DNA of 64,000 bases, from assembly GCA_016926805.1 (NCBI GenBank), contig JAFGNV010000049.1:1-64000 (forward strand). Reading direction: 5' to 3'. The DNA comes from Anaerolineae bacterium (lineage in GTDB: Bacteria > Chloroflexota > Anaerolineae > 4572-78 > J111). The position numbers were made by a program, and so were the translations under genes. Under the pieces are notes generated by a model. It was not told the origin of the DNA, searched no databases, and saw nothing but the letters and a program-made list of their open reading frames with translations. Shown here in pieces: positions 34,754-42,773 of the stretch (the first letter of the stretch is position 1; every line of letters begins with the position of its first letter).

Positions 34754-36673
34754 TTACCCTTCTCTGGCAGTCGGTACCGGAATAGTGAGGTGAAAGGTGG
34801 TACCTTCTTGCCAGGCACTCTCCACGCCGATGCTCCCCCCCAATCCTTCAATGTAATCCCTGGTCCAGAACAGGCCAAAGCCCATGCCTTTACCTTCTTT
34901 CGTCGACCAGCCCATCTCGAATATCTTGCCCAGGTTTTCGGGCTTAATGCCAATCCCATTATCCCGAATAGATATTTCTATTATGGAATTTTTACCCAAT
35001 CGGCTTTCCACCCACAGTTCTCCCCCGCTATCCTTTCTTTCAATGGCCTCGACGGCATTTCTGATTAACACTCTAAATGCTTCGGTCAACATATCGGGCA
35101 TGGTTTTGATCTGGGGCAAACCCGGCGATAGTAAGCGATGCACCGCAATCCCCAACTCATTCTCCGTATCGGCCTGTTCCGAACCGTAGGCTGCCTCAGG
35201 AAAGACCTTGCCCAGGGCGCGGGCCAAACAATCATTGACGTTTGTCAGCACATCTTCAGGTTGACGCCAGGGTTTATGTAGATTATCCAACACCTCAACT
35301 GCTTCATTCAAATGTTTGATAACCTCGGGGGCCGACTCGATCACCCTTAAACGCCGCTCTTCCGAGAGTTGAGGGATCATTTGTACCAGTTGGAGGTAAT
35401 TCATCGAAACCCCCACGTGATTGCGCAAGGTGTGAATGTAAGCTGCCGCACTGAAGGCCATTTTGCCAAACATCTGGGCAATCTGCTGTTGTTCTTCTGC
35501 CTTGCGATATAACCGGGCATTGCGAATGCCCACCGCCGCCTGCTGGCCAAAAGTTTTTAACATCTCTCGTTCACTCTCGGAGAATGATGGCTTGCGGGTG
35601 GCTACAAACAGGTTGCCCACGGCCTCATCTTCAATAAAAAAAGGAATAGCAATCACTTGTTTGATCCCGGCCAATTGCTGAGCCATATCGGCCAGCGGCT
35701 TGCTGACCACCGGGCAAAACAGGTCATACAGTTTGTCAGACACAACGATACCCGGCGGCCCGTCGGCCCCTTTAACTGCCTTGACGCTCAGGTTATCCTT
35801 AAATCGTTCATCATCCAGGTAAGCCACAGATTGGGGACCAATCATGCTGACCCCCAGTTTTTCTTCCATTTGTTTGAGCAGGTTCTGGGCCATATCAACA
35901 GCGTAGGCGCGCACGGGCAAACTGTTGTCTGCCTCCAGAGGGGCTACCATGGCTCCGGCATAGCCCAGCTTTTCTACCACGGCATCAACAATGGTCTGCA
36001 GAATTTGGGTTTCATCGGTGATGTAGGTTTGCAGCGCCAGGCTGACCTGTTCCATAGCCTGAATGTTATCCAATCGCTGTTGGCTCTGGATGGCTGTGGC
36101 CGCCTGCCGGCCCAAAGCAATCAAGAAATCGATGTCACGGCGCGAAAACACCTGGCGGGCGGCCACAAACAGATTCCCTACAACTTCATCCTCAAGAAAA
36201 AATGGCACGGCGATAACTTGTTTAATGCTGCTCAGGCGTTGGGCCAAATCGGCCAGCGACCGGTCTACGACCGGGCGAAACAGGTCGTACAGGCTATCAG
36301 ATACCACCACGCCCGGTGGATCGTCATCACTCCCCTTTACCGCCCGAACGCTCAGGTTATCCTTAAACGATTCATCATCCAGGTACGCCACAGATTCGGG
36401 GCCAATCATGCTGACCCCCAATGTTTTTTCCAAATGCTCTAATAAACCGGGTTCAACATCAACAGCATACGCCCGAACTCGCAGACAGTTTCCGGCTTCC
36501 AAAGGCGCAACCATGGCCCCCACACAGCCGAGGGTTCTAAGAACATCATCAACAATATTCTGGAGGACGGCCTGGAGGCCGGGGGAGATGTCGGGAAGAT
36601 GTTTGCTCTGCGGGGAACGAGATATATCTACCTGATCTGGGGTGTTAGTTTCAGATGATTGCGAGGAAGTCAT
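34754..36673 (-). CDS. Double-GAF sensor histidine kinase
   Basis: A 639-residue cytoplasmic kinase; GGAG lies seven bases before the ATG at 36673. Two GAF domains (about 30-195 and 210-380) are internal duplicates: both contain VAYLDDE, FKDNLSV, VVSD and FNLFVA-like stretches in the same order. A phosphoacceptor-type region (IHTLRNHVGVS, about 407) and an HATPase_c domain follow (N-box RNAVEAI, G1 DNGIGIKPENLGKIFEMGWS, G2 KGMGFGL). No membrane helix is present, so it senses a cytoplasmic signal. No response regulator is adjacent; the lone receiver at 18720 is one candidate partner. Confidence 0.9.
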   Translation of the reverse strand: MTSSQSSETNTPDQVDISRSPQSKHLPDISPGLQAVLQNIVDDVLRTLGCVGAMVAPLEAGNCLRVRAYAVDVEPGLLEHLEKTLGVSMIGPESVAYLDDESFKDNLSVRAVKGSDDDPPGVVVSDSLYDLFRPVVDRSLADLAQRLSSIKQVIAVPFFLEDEVVGNLFVAARQVFSRRDIDFLIALGRQAATAIQSQQRLDNIQAMEQVSLALQTYITDETQILQTIVDAVVEKLGYAGAMVAPLEADNSLPVRAYAVDMAQNLLKQMEEKLGVSMIGPQSVAYLDDERFKDNLSVKAVKGADGPPGIVVSDKLYDLFCPVVSKPLADMAQQLAGIKQVIAIPFFIEDEAVGNLFVATRKPSFSESEREMLKTFGQQAAVGIRNARLYRKAEEQQQIAQMFGKMAFSAAAYIHTLRNHVGVSMNYLQLVQMIPQLSEERRLRVIESAPEVIKHLNEAVEVLDNLHKPWRQPEDVLTNVNDCLARALGKVFPEAAYGSEQADTENELGIAVHRLLSPGLPQIKTMPDMLTEAFRVLIRNAVEAIERKDSGGELWVESRLGKNSIIEISIRDNGIGIKPENLGKIFEMGWSTKEGKGMGFGLFWTRDYIEGLGGSIGVESAWQEGTTFHLTIPVPTAREG

Positions 36674-36830
36674 AGAAATCTCCGGCAATAGCAACATCCT
36701 GCGGTAAAAAGGATACCATTCTAATTATACACCTTCGCCCAAGTCGGGCAAGCCGGACTCTTTTTTCCCGCCAGAGCTGCGGGTTGTTTGACAATTGAGA
36801 TGTGGTTTTTGGGGTGGCGCGAAAAAATTG

Positions 36831-37406
36831 TCAGAGCAACTCGTCGCCGTTTGGAATAATTTCTGGGCCACCCGGGTTGAGGCGGTACTCCGGCAACTCC
36901 AACTCGGGCAAATCTTCGATTCTTTCCAGGCCAAAATAGCGCAGAAATTCAAAGCTGGTGCCAAAGAGTGTCGGGTGACCAACGGTATCCAAACGGCCTA
37001 TCTCTTCCACCAGACCCTTGCTGAGCAAGGTGCGCAGCACCCCATCGCTATTCACCCCCCGAATCGCCTCTATTTCAGGACGGGTCACGGGTTGGCGATA
37101 GGCCACAATCGCCAGGGTTTCCAGAGCGGCGGTAGACAATTTGCCAGAAATGGCTAAACCCAGGAGTCGTTCAATGTAGTCGGTTAGCTCCGGGGCGCTG
37201 ACCAACTGAACTTTCTGGCCCTGGCGTTGGAGGCGTATGCCCCGGCTGTGATAAGCCTGGCTCAATTGTTCCAGCGCAATTTCTACTTGTTTTGCCTCAC
37301 ATTCAATGGCCGAGGCTAAATGATGGATCGTGACCGGTTCGGGCGCCACAAATAAAAGCCCCTCGACAATTTTTTCCAATTCTTGGTCGGTTAAGTCTGT
37401 TGTCAT
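36831..37406 (-). CDS. scpB: Segregation and condensation protein B
   Basis: A 191-residue ScpB, the winged-helix subunit that with ScpA bridges the SMC ATPase heads. LEKIVEGLLFVAPEPVT, LSTAALETLAIVAYRQPVTRPEI and RGVNSDGVLRTLLSKGLVEEIG are characteristic. scpA is not beside it in this window. The gene overlaps by 7 bp the upstream extension of the divergent lipoprotein ORF, whose real start is further in. Confidence 0.94.
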   Translation of the reverse strand: MTTDLTDQELEKIVEGLLFVAPEPVTIHHLASAIECEAKQVEIALEQLSQAYHSRGIRLQRQGQKVQLVSAPELTDYIERLLGLAISGKLSTAALETLAIVAYRQPVTRPEIEAIRGVNSDGVLRTLLSKGLVEEIGRLDTVGHPTLFGTSFEFLRYFGLERIEDLPELELPEYRLNPGGPEIIPNGDELL

Positions 37407-37483
37407 GTTATTTAAAGGATGCTATAATCTTCTCTCTAAAATTTCGTATATCTTTTTTGATCGGGCGAAAGCAGAGGATATTC

Positions 37484-38056
37484 GTGTCTCAAAAATATCT
37501 CGTCAAGTACTTGGTAATTATCATCCTTGCCTTTACCGGCCTGGCCTGTGGCCTCGGCGATAATCGGGAGCAGGTTGGACCGCCAAGTGGTTCTATTCCC
37601 GTCAGCCAGGAAGCCACGGATCGCTTGAAGCAAAATTTTAATCAGGCGCTTCAGGAGGCCAGCGGCAACCATATGTCCCAATTACGGGTGACCAACGAAG
37701 AAATCACCTCTTTGGTAGCCATTGAGCTGACCCAAACCGGCCAGCTTCCCTTGAGCGATCCCCAAATTTGGTTCACAGCCGGTAGAATTTATATCACTGG
37801 CAAAGTAAAAGCCTTTGGCTTTTTCAATCTCAATTCCTTTATTGTCGCCACCGCTCTGGTTGATAATGGCGGCTTGGTCGTAAAGGTGCAAGAAGCTCAA
37901 ATGGGTCCCTTTGATTTTCCCGATGAATTGCTCCAATCAATTACCGAAACCGTTAACGAAACTCTGGCCGGAATTCTGATCGATTTAGAAATCACCCGCC
38001 TGGAAATCTTTGAAGGTGAAATGTTTGTGGTTGGTATGCGCCGAACGTCGTCGTAG
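37484..38056 (+). CDS. Putative lipoprotein, unknown function
   Basis: A 190-residue lipoprotein. The GTG at 37484, with AGAGG about six bases upstream, is preferred over the track's earlier ATG. It gives a proper signal peptide with lipobox LAFTGLACG. The mature part has an amphipathic region and a beta-rich fold (AGRIYITGKVKAFGFFNLNS, then LEITRLEIFEGEMFVVG), similar to LmeA-like or DUF2993-type lipid-binding beta proteins, but the match is only by shape. It is convergent to ftsY, with a 12-bp gap. Confidence 0.68.
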   Translation: MSQKYLVKYLVIIILAFTGLACGLGDNREQVGPPSGSIPVSQEATDRLKQNFNQALQEASGNHMSQLRVTNEEITSLVAIELTQTGQLPLSDPQIWFTAGRIYITGKVKAFGFFNLNSFIVATALVDNGGLVVKVQEAQMGPFDFPDELLQSITETVNETLAGILIDLEITRLEIFEGEMFVVGMRRTSS

Positions 38057-38068
38057 TTGGGCAGTTCA

Positions 38069-38983
38069 TCACGCCTCAAACAGGCCATCCACAAAAGCCT
38101 GAGCGTCAAATGGAATCAAATCTTCCAGACCCTCACCCGTGCCCACAAAACGCACGGGCACGCCTAGCTCTTTACCGATGGAAAAGACCACCCCCCCCTT
38201 GGCCGTGCCATCCAGTTTGGCCAGCAAAACGCCGGTAATATCAACACTGTCTTTGAAATGTCTGGCCTGGGCCAGCGCATTTTGACCGGTGGTGGCATCG
38301 AGAACCAGTAACGTTTCATGCGGCGCCGCATGCACTTGTTTTTGGGCAATGCTGCGTAGTTTTTCCAGTTCCTTCATCAAATTATACTTGGTATGCAAGC
38401 GACCCGCCGTATCAATAATCACCATATCGGCCTTCCGGGCCTGGGCGCTTTTGATGGCGTCGAACACCACTGCCCCGGGGTCGGCGTTGGGCTGGTGCGC
38501 AATCACCGGACAGTTGGCCCGTTCCCCCCATATTTTGAGTTGGTCAATCGCTGCCGCCCGAAACGTGTCCGCCGCTGCCAACACCACCTTTTTACCCTGC
38601 CGACGATACAAATCGGCCAGCTTGGCAATGTTGGTGGTTTTGCCAGAACCGTTCACGCCGACCACCAGCATCACGGTCAGTAGTCGATCTTTATCAACTT
38701 GCGAGGGAGTGTAACCCGCCAGCAAGCGTGTCATCTCATCCTTCAAAACATCCCGAACCTGTCCCGGATCGGTCATACCTTCCTGCTCGACCTGCTGGCG
38801 GACGGTTTCAAGCAAGGCCGTCGTTGTGTCGACGCCCACATCAGCCTGAATCAGCAACGCTTCCAGATCGTCCCATAGTTTGTCATCGATGCGGCCGCCC
38901 CCAAACAGGTCGGTAATCTGGCCAAAAACCGAATTCCGGGTTCGGTTTAAACTTTTTCGAATCTTTGTGCCAAAATTTAACAC
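38069..38983 (-). CDS. ftsY: Signal recognition particle receptor FtsY
   Basis: A 304-residue SRP GTPase that docks SRP-ribosome complexes at the membrane. G1 ([15 protein letters not shown]), [12 protein letters not shown]3 ([16 protein letters not shown]) and G4/G5 ([26 protein letters not shown]) are all present. The N-domain helices are short and the acidic A domain is absent. GAGGAG with 5-nt spacing favours a GTG start at 38983 over the TTG just before it. Confidence 0.95.
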   Translation of the reverse strand: MLNFGTKIRKSLNRTRNSVFGQITDLFGGGRIDDKLWDDLEALLIQADVGVDTTTALLETVRQQVEQEGMTDPGQVRDVLKDEMTRLLAGYTPSQVDKDRLLTVMLVVGVNGSGKTTNIAKLADLYRRQGKKVVLAAADTFRAAAIDQLKIWGERANCPVIAHQPNADPGAVVFDAIKSAQARKADMVIIDTAGRLHTKYNLMKELEKLRSIAQKQVHAAPHETLLVLDATTGQNALAQARHFKDSVDITGVLLAKLDGTAKGGVVFSIGKELGVPVRFVGTGEGLEDLIPFDAQAFVDGLFEA

Positions 38984-39106
38984 CAAAACTCCTCAAGATA
39001 CCATTACCATAAATTTCTCCGCATTATATAACACCCTCTATTCTAATCCAAATCCAATCCAAACCTGGGCCAGCTCATGATAGCCGTGATGAATGAAAAA
39101 AGGGGG

Positions 39107-39135
39107 TTGACACTGCCTCTGTTCTGTGCTATGAT
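39107..39135 (+). promoter_or_regulatory. Sigma70-type promoter of the aromatic amino acid operon
   Basis: TTGACA (39107-39112), 17 nt, TATGAT (39130-39135). The start point near 39142 puts the leader ATG about 20 nt downstream, the same spacing as in the pheST leader. Confidence 0.85.
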
Positions 39136-39162
39136 GCTCTCAACTTTTGTGAGAAATATAGC

Positions 39163-39348
39163 ATGCCCCATAACGTTCATCAACTTCAGAGAAACCAAAC
39201 CCACGGTCAGGTTATCGCTCAGGCCCATCCGGCTTTGAGCAATCTTTGGTTTTGGTTTGTCGCGCTCGCAGTTGTTTTTGCGGGTGCTTTTTATTTTTGG
39301 GGCTATTATTACTGGGCTTACCTTTGGCGCGTTCTGACCGGGGGCTGA
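39163..39348 (+). CDS. Phe/Tyr/Trp-rich leader peptide of the aro operon
   Basis: A 61-codon ORF whose second half is packed with aromatic codons: WFWF (29-32), FYFW (43-46), YYYW (48-51), Tyr53, Trp55, then RVLTGG and TGA. All three aromatic amino acids are represented, fitting an operon for the shared shikimate pathway plus tyrA and tyrS. A strong promoter lies about 20 nt upstream and an intrinsic terminator follows 23 nt after the stop codon, before aroF. The ORF is homologous to the pheST leader (VIAxA, SNxW, LWRVLxGG). Third-position differences at these shared codons suggest selection on the peptide itself as well as on the RNA. It would normally be annotated as a small membrane protein. 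Confidence 0.86.
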   Translation: MPHNVHQLQRNQTHGQVIAQAHPALSNLWFWFVALAVVFAGAFYFWGYYYWAYLWRVLTGG

Positions 39349-39382
39349 TGTAGGTTTTCGGTGGATTTCACAGGGCGCGACC
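39326..39382 (+). promoter_or_regulatory. Antiterminator pairing of the aro leader
   Basis: GGCGCGTTCTG (39326-39336, the W-R-V-L codons) can pair with CAGGGCGCGACC (39371-39382): 11 pairs, one bulged A, two G-U wobbles. This competes with the terminator. The two base differences from the pheST version (U/C and C/U opposite G) keep the pairing. A ribosome stalled at the YYYW run, 10 nt upstream, would leave this strand open. Confidence 0.8.
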
Positions 39383-39406
39383 AAGAAAGGTTGCGCCCTT
39401 TTTATT
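39372..39406 (+). terminator. Attenuator terminator upstream of aroF
   Basis: AGGGCGCGACC, loop AAGAAA, GGTTGCGCCC, then TTTTTATTTT. The arms are identical to those of the pheST attenuator while the loops differ. Confidence 0.93.
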
Positions 39407-39435
39407 TTGACTAAATTTGGGAGAAGGGAACTAAA

Positions 39436-40449
39436 ATGATTATCATCATGAAAATGAACACAGTTCAACAGAATATTGAGGCGGTTGTCAGCCGGGTTGA
39501 AAAAGCGGGCTTCCGGACTCACCTGTCGGTGGGTGAGGAACGAACCATTATCGGCGTGATTGGCGATGAGCGCAAGTTGGATCGCGGGGCTATCAGCCGG
39601 ATGGAGGGGGTTGATCGGGTTGTGCCGGTCTTGCGCCCTTTTAAACTGGCCAGCCGGGACTTTCAGCCGGAGGACTCAAAGATTTCGATCAATGGCCACG
39701 TGTTTGGTGACAAAAAGGTTATTGTAATGGCCGGCCCTTGCTCGGTGGAGAGCCTGGAGCAGATGCGAGAAACGGCAGTGGCAGTTAAAGAGGCCGGGGC
39801 GCATCTGTTGCGAGGCGGGGCCTTCAAACCGCGCACTTCACCGTACAGTTTCCAGGGCATGGGTGAAGAGGGACTAAAGATTTTAGCGCAAGTGCGTGAG
39901 GAAACCGGCCTGCACGTTATTACCGAAGTGATGGCCCCGGAACAGGTTGATCTGATCGCCCAATATGCCGACGTGCTGCAAATTGGCACCCGTAACATGC
40001 AAAATTACGCCTTGCTCAATGCGGTAGGGCAGAGCAACAAACCGGTTTTGCTAAAACGAGGGATGATGAGTACCATTGAAGAGTTGTTGATGAGCGCCGA
40101 ATACATCATGTCAAACGGCAATCACAAGGTGATTTTGTGCGAGCGAGGCATTCGCACTTTTGAGAAGTACACCCGCAATACCCTCGACATCAATGCTGTG
40201 CCCGTGTTGAAAGAATTAACCCATCTGCCCGTGGTGGTCGACCCCAGCCACGCTACCGGCAAGTGGACCCTGGTGAAAGCAGCCAGCAAGGCTGCCGTGG
40301 CTGCCGGAGCCGATGGCCTGATTATCGAGGTTCATCCCAATCCCGCCGAGGCTCTTAGCGACGGCGAACAATCGCTCAAACCGCACCGTTTTGTCGAGCT
40401 GATGAGCGAGGTCAGGCGGGTGGCTGAAGCCGTCGGCAGAACCATATAA
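39436..40449 (+). CDS. aroF: 3-deoxy-7-phosphoheptulonate synthase, type I-beta with regulatory domain
   Basis: A 337-residue DAHP synthase, the committed step of the shikimate pathway (phosphoenolpyruvate plus erythrose 4-phosphate). A ferredoxin-like N-terminal domain (about 1-72) precedes the TIM barrel with [41 protein letters not shown] and VDPSHATGK. The N-terminal domain mediates feedback inhibition by Tyr or Phe in enzymes of this type (Thermotoga model), so control here is probably twofold: allosteric, plus attenuation by the leader upstream. AAGGGA precedes the ATG. Confidence 0.96.
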   Translation: MIIIMKMNTVQQNIEAVVSRVEKAGFRTHLSVGEERTIIGVIGDERKLDRGAISRMEGVDRVVPVLRPFKLASRDFQPEDSKISINGHVFGDKKVIVMAGPCSVESLEQMRETAVAVKEAGAHLLRGGAFKPRTSPYSFQGMGEEGLKILAQVREETGLHVITEVMAPEQVDLIAQYADVLQIGTRNMQNYALLNAVGQSNKPVLLKRGMMSTIEELLMSAEYIMSNGNHKVILCERGIRTFEKYTRNTLDINAVPVLKELTHLPVVVDPSHATGKWTLVKAASKAAVAAGADGLIIEVHPNPAEALSDGEQSLKPHRFVELMSEVRRVAEAVGRTI

Positions 40450-40494
40450 CGGAGGTGCATCTTCGAACCTGCGTTTAGTCTGAAGGAGTCTCGA

Positions 40495-41367
40495 ATCACC
40501 CTTGTGGGCCTGGGCTTGATGGGCGGCTCGCTGGCCCTGGCCTTGAAAGAGCGAAAACTTTGCCGTGAGGTGATCGCCCTGGTGCGGCGTGAGGAAGCTG
40601 CGCGTGAAGCCGAGCAGGCAGGCGTGGTTGACCGGGCCACCGTCGATCCGGCTGAGGCGCTGGGCGACGCCGATTTGGTTGTGTTTTGCACGCCGGTGCG
40701 AGTCATTGTGCGCCAACTGGCCGCCTTTGCGCCCTATTTTAAACCCGGCGCGGTAGTCACCGATATGGGCAGTACCAAACAAGAGATTGTGGCGGCCATG
40801 GCCTTATTGCCGGACAATGTCCACCCGATTGGTTCGCATCCGATGTGCGGCAAGGAACAGGCCGGTGTGAGCGCCGCCGAGACCACACTCTTTGAGGACG
40901 CCCCCTGGGTTTTGACGCCCCTAGATCGCACCCCGCCCGCCGCTACCCGCCTGGTGCAGGAATTGGCCGCCGCCGTTGGCGCTAAAACGCAACTTCTGGC
41001 CGCCGACCGTCACGACAAGTTGGTTGCTGCTATCAGCCATTTGCCCTACACCCTGGCCATCGCGTTGGTGCTTGTGGCCCGGCGAGTCGCCGAGGATGAC
41101 CTGGCGGTGTGGGACGTGGCCGCTTCCGGTTTTAGAGACACCTCTCGCGTGGCTGCGTCTGATGTGACCATGATGTTGGATATTTTGTTGACCAATCGCC
41201 AGGCCATCGGGCAGATGCTGGCTCTGGCCCAAACCCAACTCGACCGGTTGGCCCGGGCATTGGAAGCCGGCGATGAATCAACCCTGCGCATATTGCTGGA
41301 ACAGGCCGCCACCCGGCGTAAGCGATTATACCGATCAACGATAGCCGAGAAACAAACCGACGGCTAG
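40495..41367 (+). CDS. tyrA: Prephenate/arogenate dehydrogenase
   Basis: NAD(P)-dependent oxidative decarboxylation of prephenate (or arogenate) on the Tyr branch. The Rossmann motif is GLGLMGGS. HPIGSHPMCGKEQAG holds the catalytic His region, and the helical dimerisation domain follows. The track starts at ATG 40504, which deletes the first strand. The in-frame ATC at 40495 gives (M)TLVGLGLMGGS and has AAGGAG six bases upstream. No ATG, GTG or TTG lies in frame between the aroF stop and 40501, where a GTG exists but is 12 nt past the ribosome site. I therefore propose a rare ATC start, with GTG 40501 as the alternative. Length is 290 residues. Confidence 0.9.
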   Translation: MTLVGLGLMGGSLALALKERKLCREVIALVRREEAAREAEQAGVVDRATVDPAEALGDADLVVFCTPVRVIVRQLAAFAPYFKPGAVVTDMGSTKQEIVAAMALLPDNVHPIGSHPMCGKEQAGVSAAETTLFEDAPWVLTPLDRTPPAATRLVQELAAAVGAKTQLLAADRHDKLVAAISHLPYTLAIALVLVARRVAEDDLAVWDVAASGFRDTSRVAASDVTMMLDILLTNRQAIGQMLALAQTQLDRLARALEAGDESTLRILLEQAATRRKRLYRSTIAEKQTDG

Positions 41368-41378
41368 TTCTTTTTGCT

Positions 41379-41410
41379 CTGTTACCCTGTTACCCTGTTA
41401 CCCTGTTACT
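41379..41410. repeat. Four tandem 8-bp units between tyrA and aroA
   Basis: CTGTTACC is repeated three times, and a fourth time as CTGTTACT. The array ends just before the aroA ribosome site (TTGGAGG). Copy number could vary by slippage and change the tyrA-aroA spacing. Confidence 0.9.
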
Positions 41411-41425
41411 TGGAGGATAACCACC

Positions 41426-42739
41426 TTGAAGCTTATCGTTCGTCCAAGCAAAGCCCTCAAGGGCTGTGTGACCGTTCCGGGCGACAAATCCATTTCTCAC
41501 CGCACCCTGATCCTGGGCGCAATGGCCGAAGGCGAGACCATTGCCCGCAATTGGCTCAACGCGGGCGTCACCGAACGTATGGTAGATTGTATCCGGGCTT
41601 TGGGTATCGAGGTTAAGGTTGACCCCACCGGCCCGGGTCGAGCGACGCTTACCGTGCACGGGCGAGGGTTGTACGGTTTCACCTCACCTTCCAGACCGCT
41701 CTTCTGTGGCGGATCGGCCACCACCATGCGGCTGCTGATGGGGTTGCTGGCCACCCAACCCTTTACCGCCACCCTCGACGGTCACGAAGGATTGCGCCGC
41801 CGCCCTATGGAGCGGATTGCCCAACCGCTGCGGCAAATGGGAGCCGTAGTCAACACCACCGACGGCCACGCTCCCATCACCATTACCGGCGGCCGGTTGG
41901 CCGCCCTTGATTATCAATTACCCGTCGCCAGCGCCCAGTTGCAGACCTCACTGCTGCTGGCGGCGCTTGGCGCGGAAGGGCAGATGAGGCTGCGCCAACC
42001 CGGCCCGGCCCGTGACCATACCCTGCGGATGTTGCAAGGAATGGGCGCGGAAATCAACGAAGTTGATGGCGTCATCACCTTTAATCCCGAACGGTTCACC
42101 CTAAAACCACTCAACTTTACGATCTCGGGCGACATGTCCGCTGCCGCCTTTCTATTGGTGGCGGGTCTCATTGTGCCGGAGAGTAAGGTCGAGATAGAGG
42201 GAGTCAACACAAATTATACCCGTACCGGACTGCTGGAAGTGTTACAGAAGATGGGGGGACAAATTGTAACAAGCACAGAGCATCTTGAAGCAGGGGAGCC
42301 GATGGCCAACATAAGCGTATCGACCAGTGAGCTGCACGGCACCGAAGTCGGTGGGGAGGTGGTGGTGCGGATGATCGACGAATTCCCGATTTTTGTGGTC
42401 GCTGCGTTGCAGGCTTGCGGCAAGACCCTGGTGTGCGAGGCAACTGAACTGCGAGCCAAGGAGAGTGACCGGATTCAAGTGGTTGTTGAGGAGTTTGGCA
42501 AGTTGGGGGCCAACATTGTGGCTCACCCCGATGGCTTTGAAATCGACGGGCCACAATTGCTCACCGGAACCACGGTGCAGAGCCGTCGCGACCACCGGCT
42601 GGCGATGTCGCTGGCGGTGGCTGGCTTGGTAGCCAGGGGCGAAACCATTGTTGAGGATGCGGAAGAGTTACAAGAAAGTTTTCCGGGTTTTGTGGAAACG
42701 TTGCAAACGTTAGGCGCAGAAGTCGAGTGGGCCGGATGA
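41426..42739 (+). CDS. aroA: 3-phosphoshikimate 1-carboxyvinyltransferase (EPSP synthase)
   Basis: A 437-residue EPSP synthase. GDKSISHRTLILGAMAEG (19-36) binds shikimate 3-phosphate, FCGGSATTMRLL (93-104) is the PEP loop, and SRRDHRLAMS is near the C-terminus. The start is TTG with GGAGG nine bases upstream; there is no ATG before the conserved beginning. The PEP loop differs from the usual GNAGTAMRP: the residue aligned with the glyphosate-critical Gly96 of E. coli is Ala98, and Pro101 is Leu. That pattern is known from glyphosate-insensitive enzymes. It is part of the aro operon. Confidence 0.95.
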   Translation: MKLIVRPSKALKGCVTVPGDKSISHRTLILGAMAEGETIARNWLNAGVTERMVDCIRALGIEVKVDPTGPGRATLTVHGRGLYGFTSPSRPLFCGGSATTMRLLMGLLATQPFTATLDGHEGLRRRPMERIAQPLRQMGAVVNTTDGHAPITITGGRLAALDYQLPVASAQLQTSLLLAALGAEGQMRLRQPGPARDHTLRMLQGMGAEINEVDGVITFNPERFTLKPLNFTISGDMSAAAFLLVAGLIVPESKVEIEGVNTNYTRTGLLEVLQKMGGQIVTSTEHLEAGEPMANISVSTSELHGTEVGGEVVVRMIDEFPIFVVAALQACGKTLVCEATELRAKESDRIQVVVEEFGKLGANIVAHPDGFEIDGPQLLTGTTVQSRRDHRLAMSLAVAGLVARGETIVEDAEELQESFPGFVETLQTLGAEVEWAG

Positions 42740-42773
42740 CCCAAATAAAATCCTCCAGACAGGAATCAATCTC

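Noticed and set aside
41379-41410. CTGTTACC repeats as a CRISPR or operator array
   Set aside because: The units are contiguous with no spacers and are too short; a simple tandem repeat fits better.
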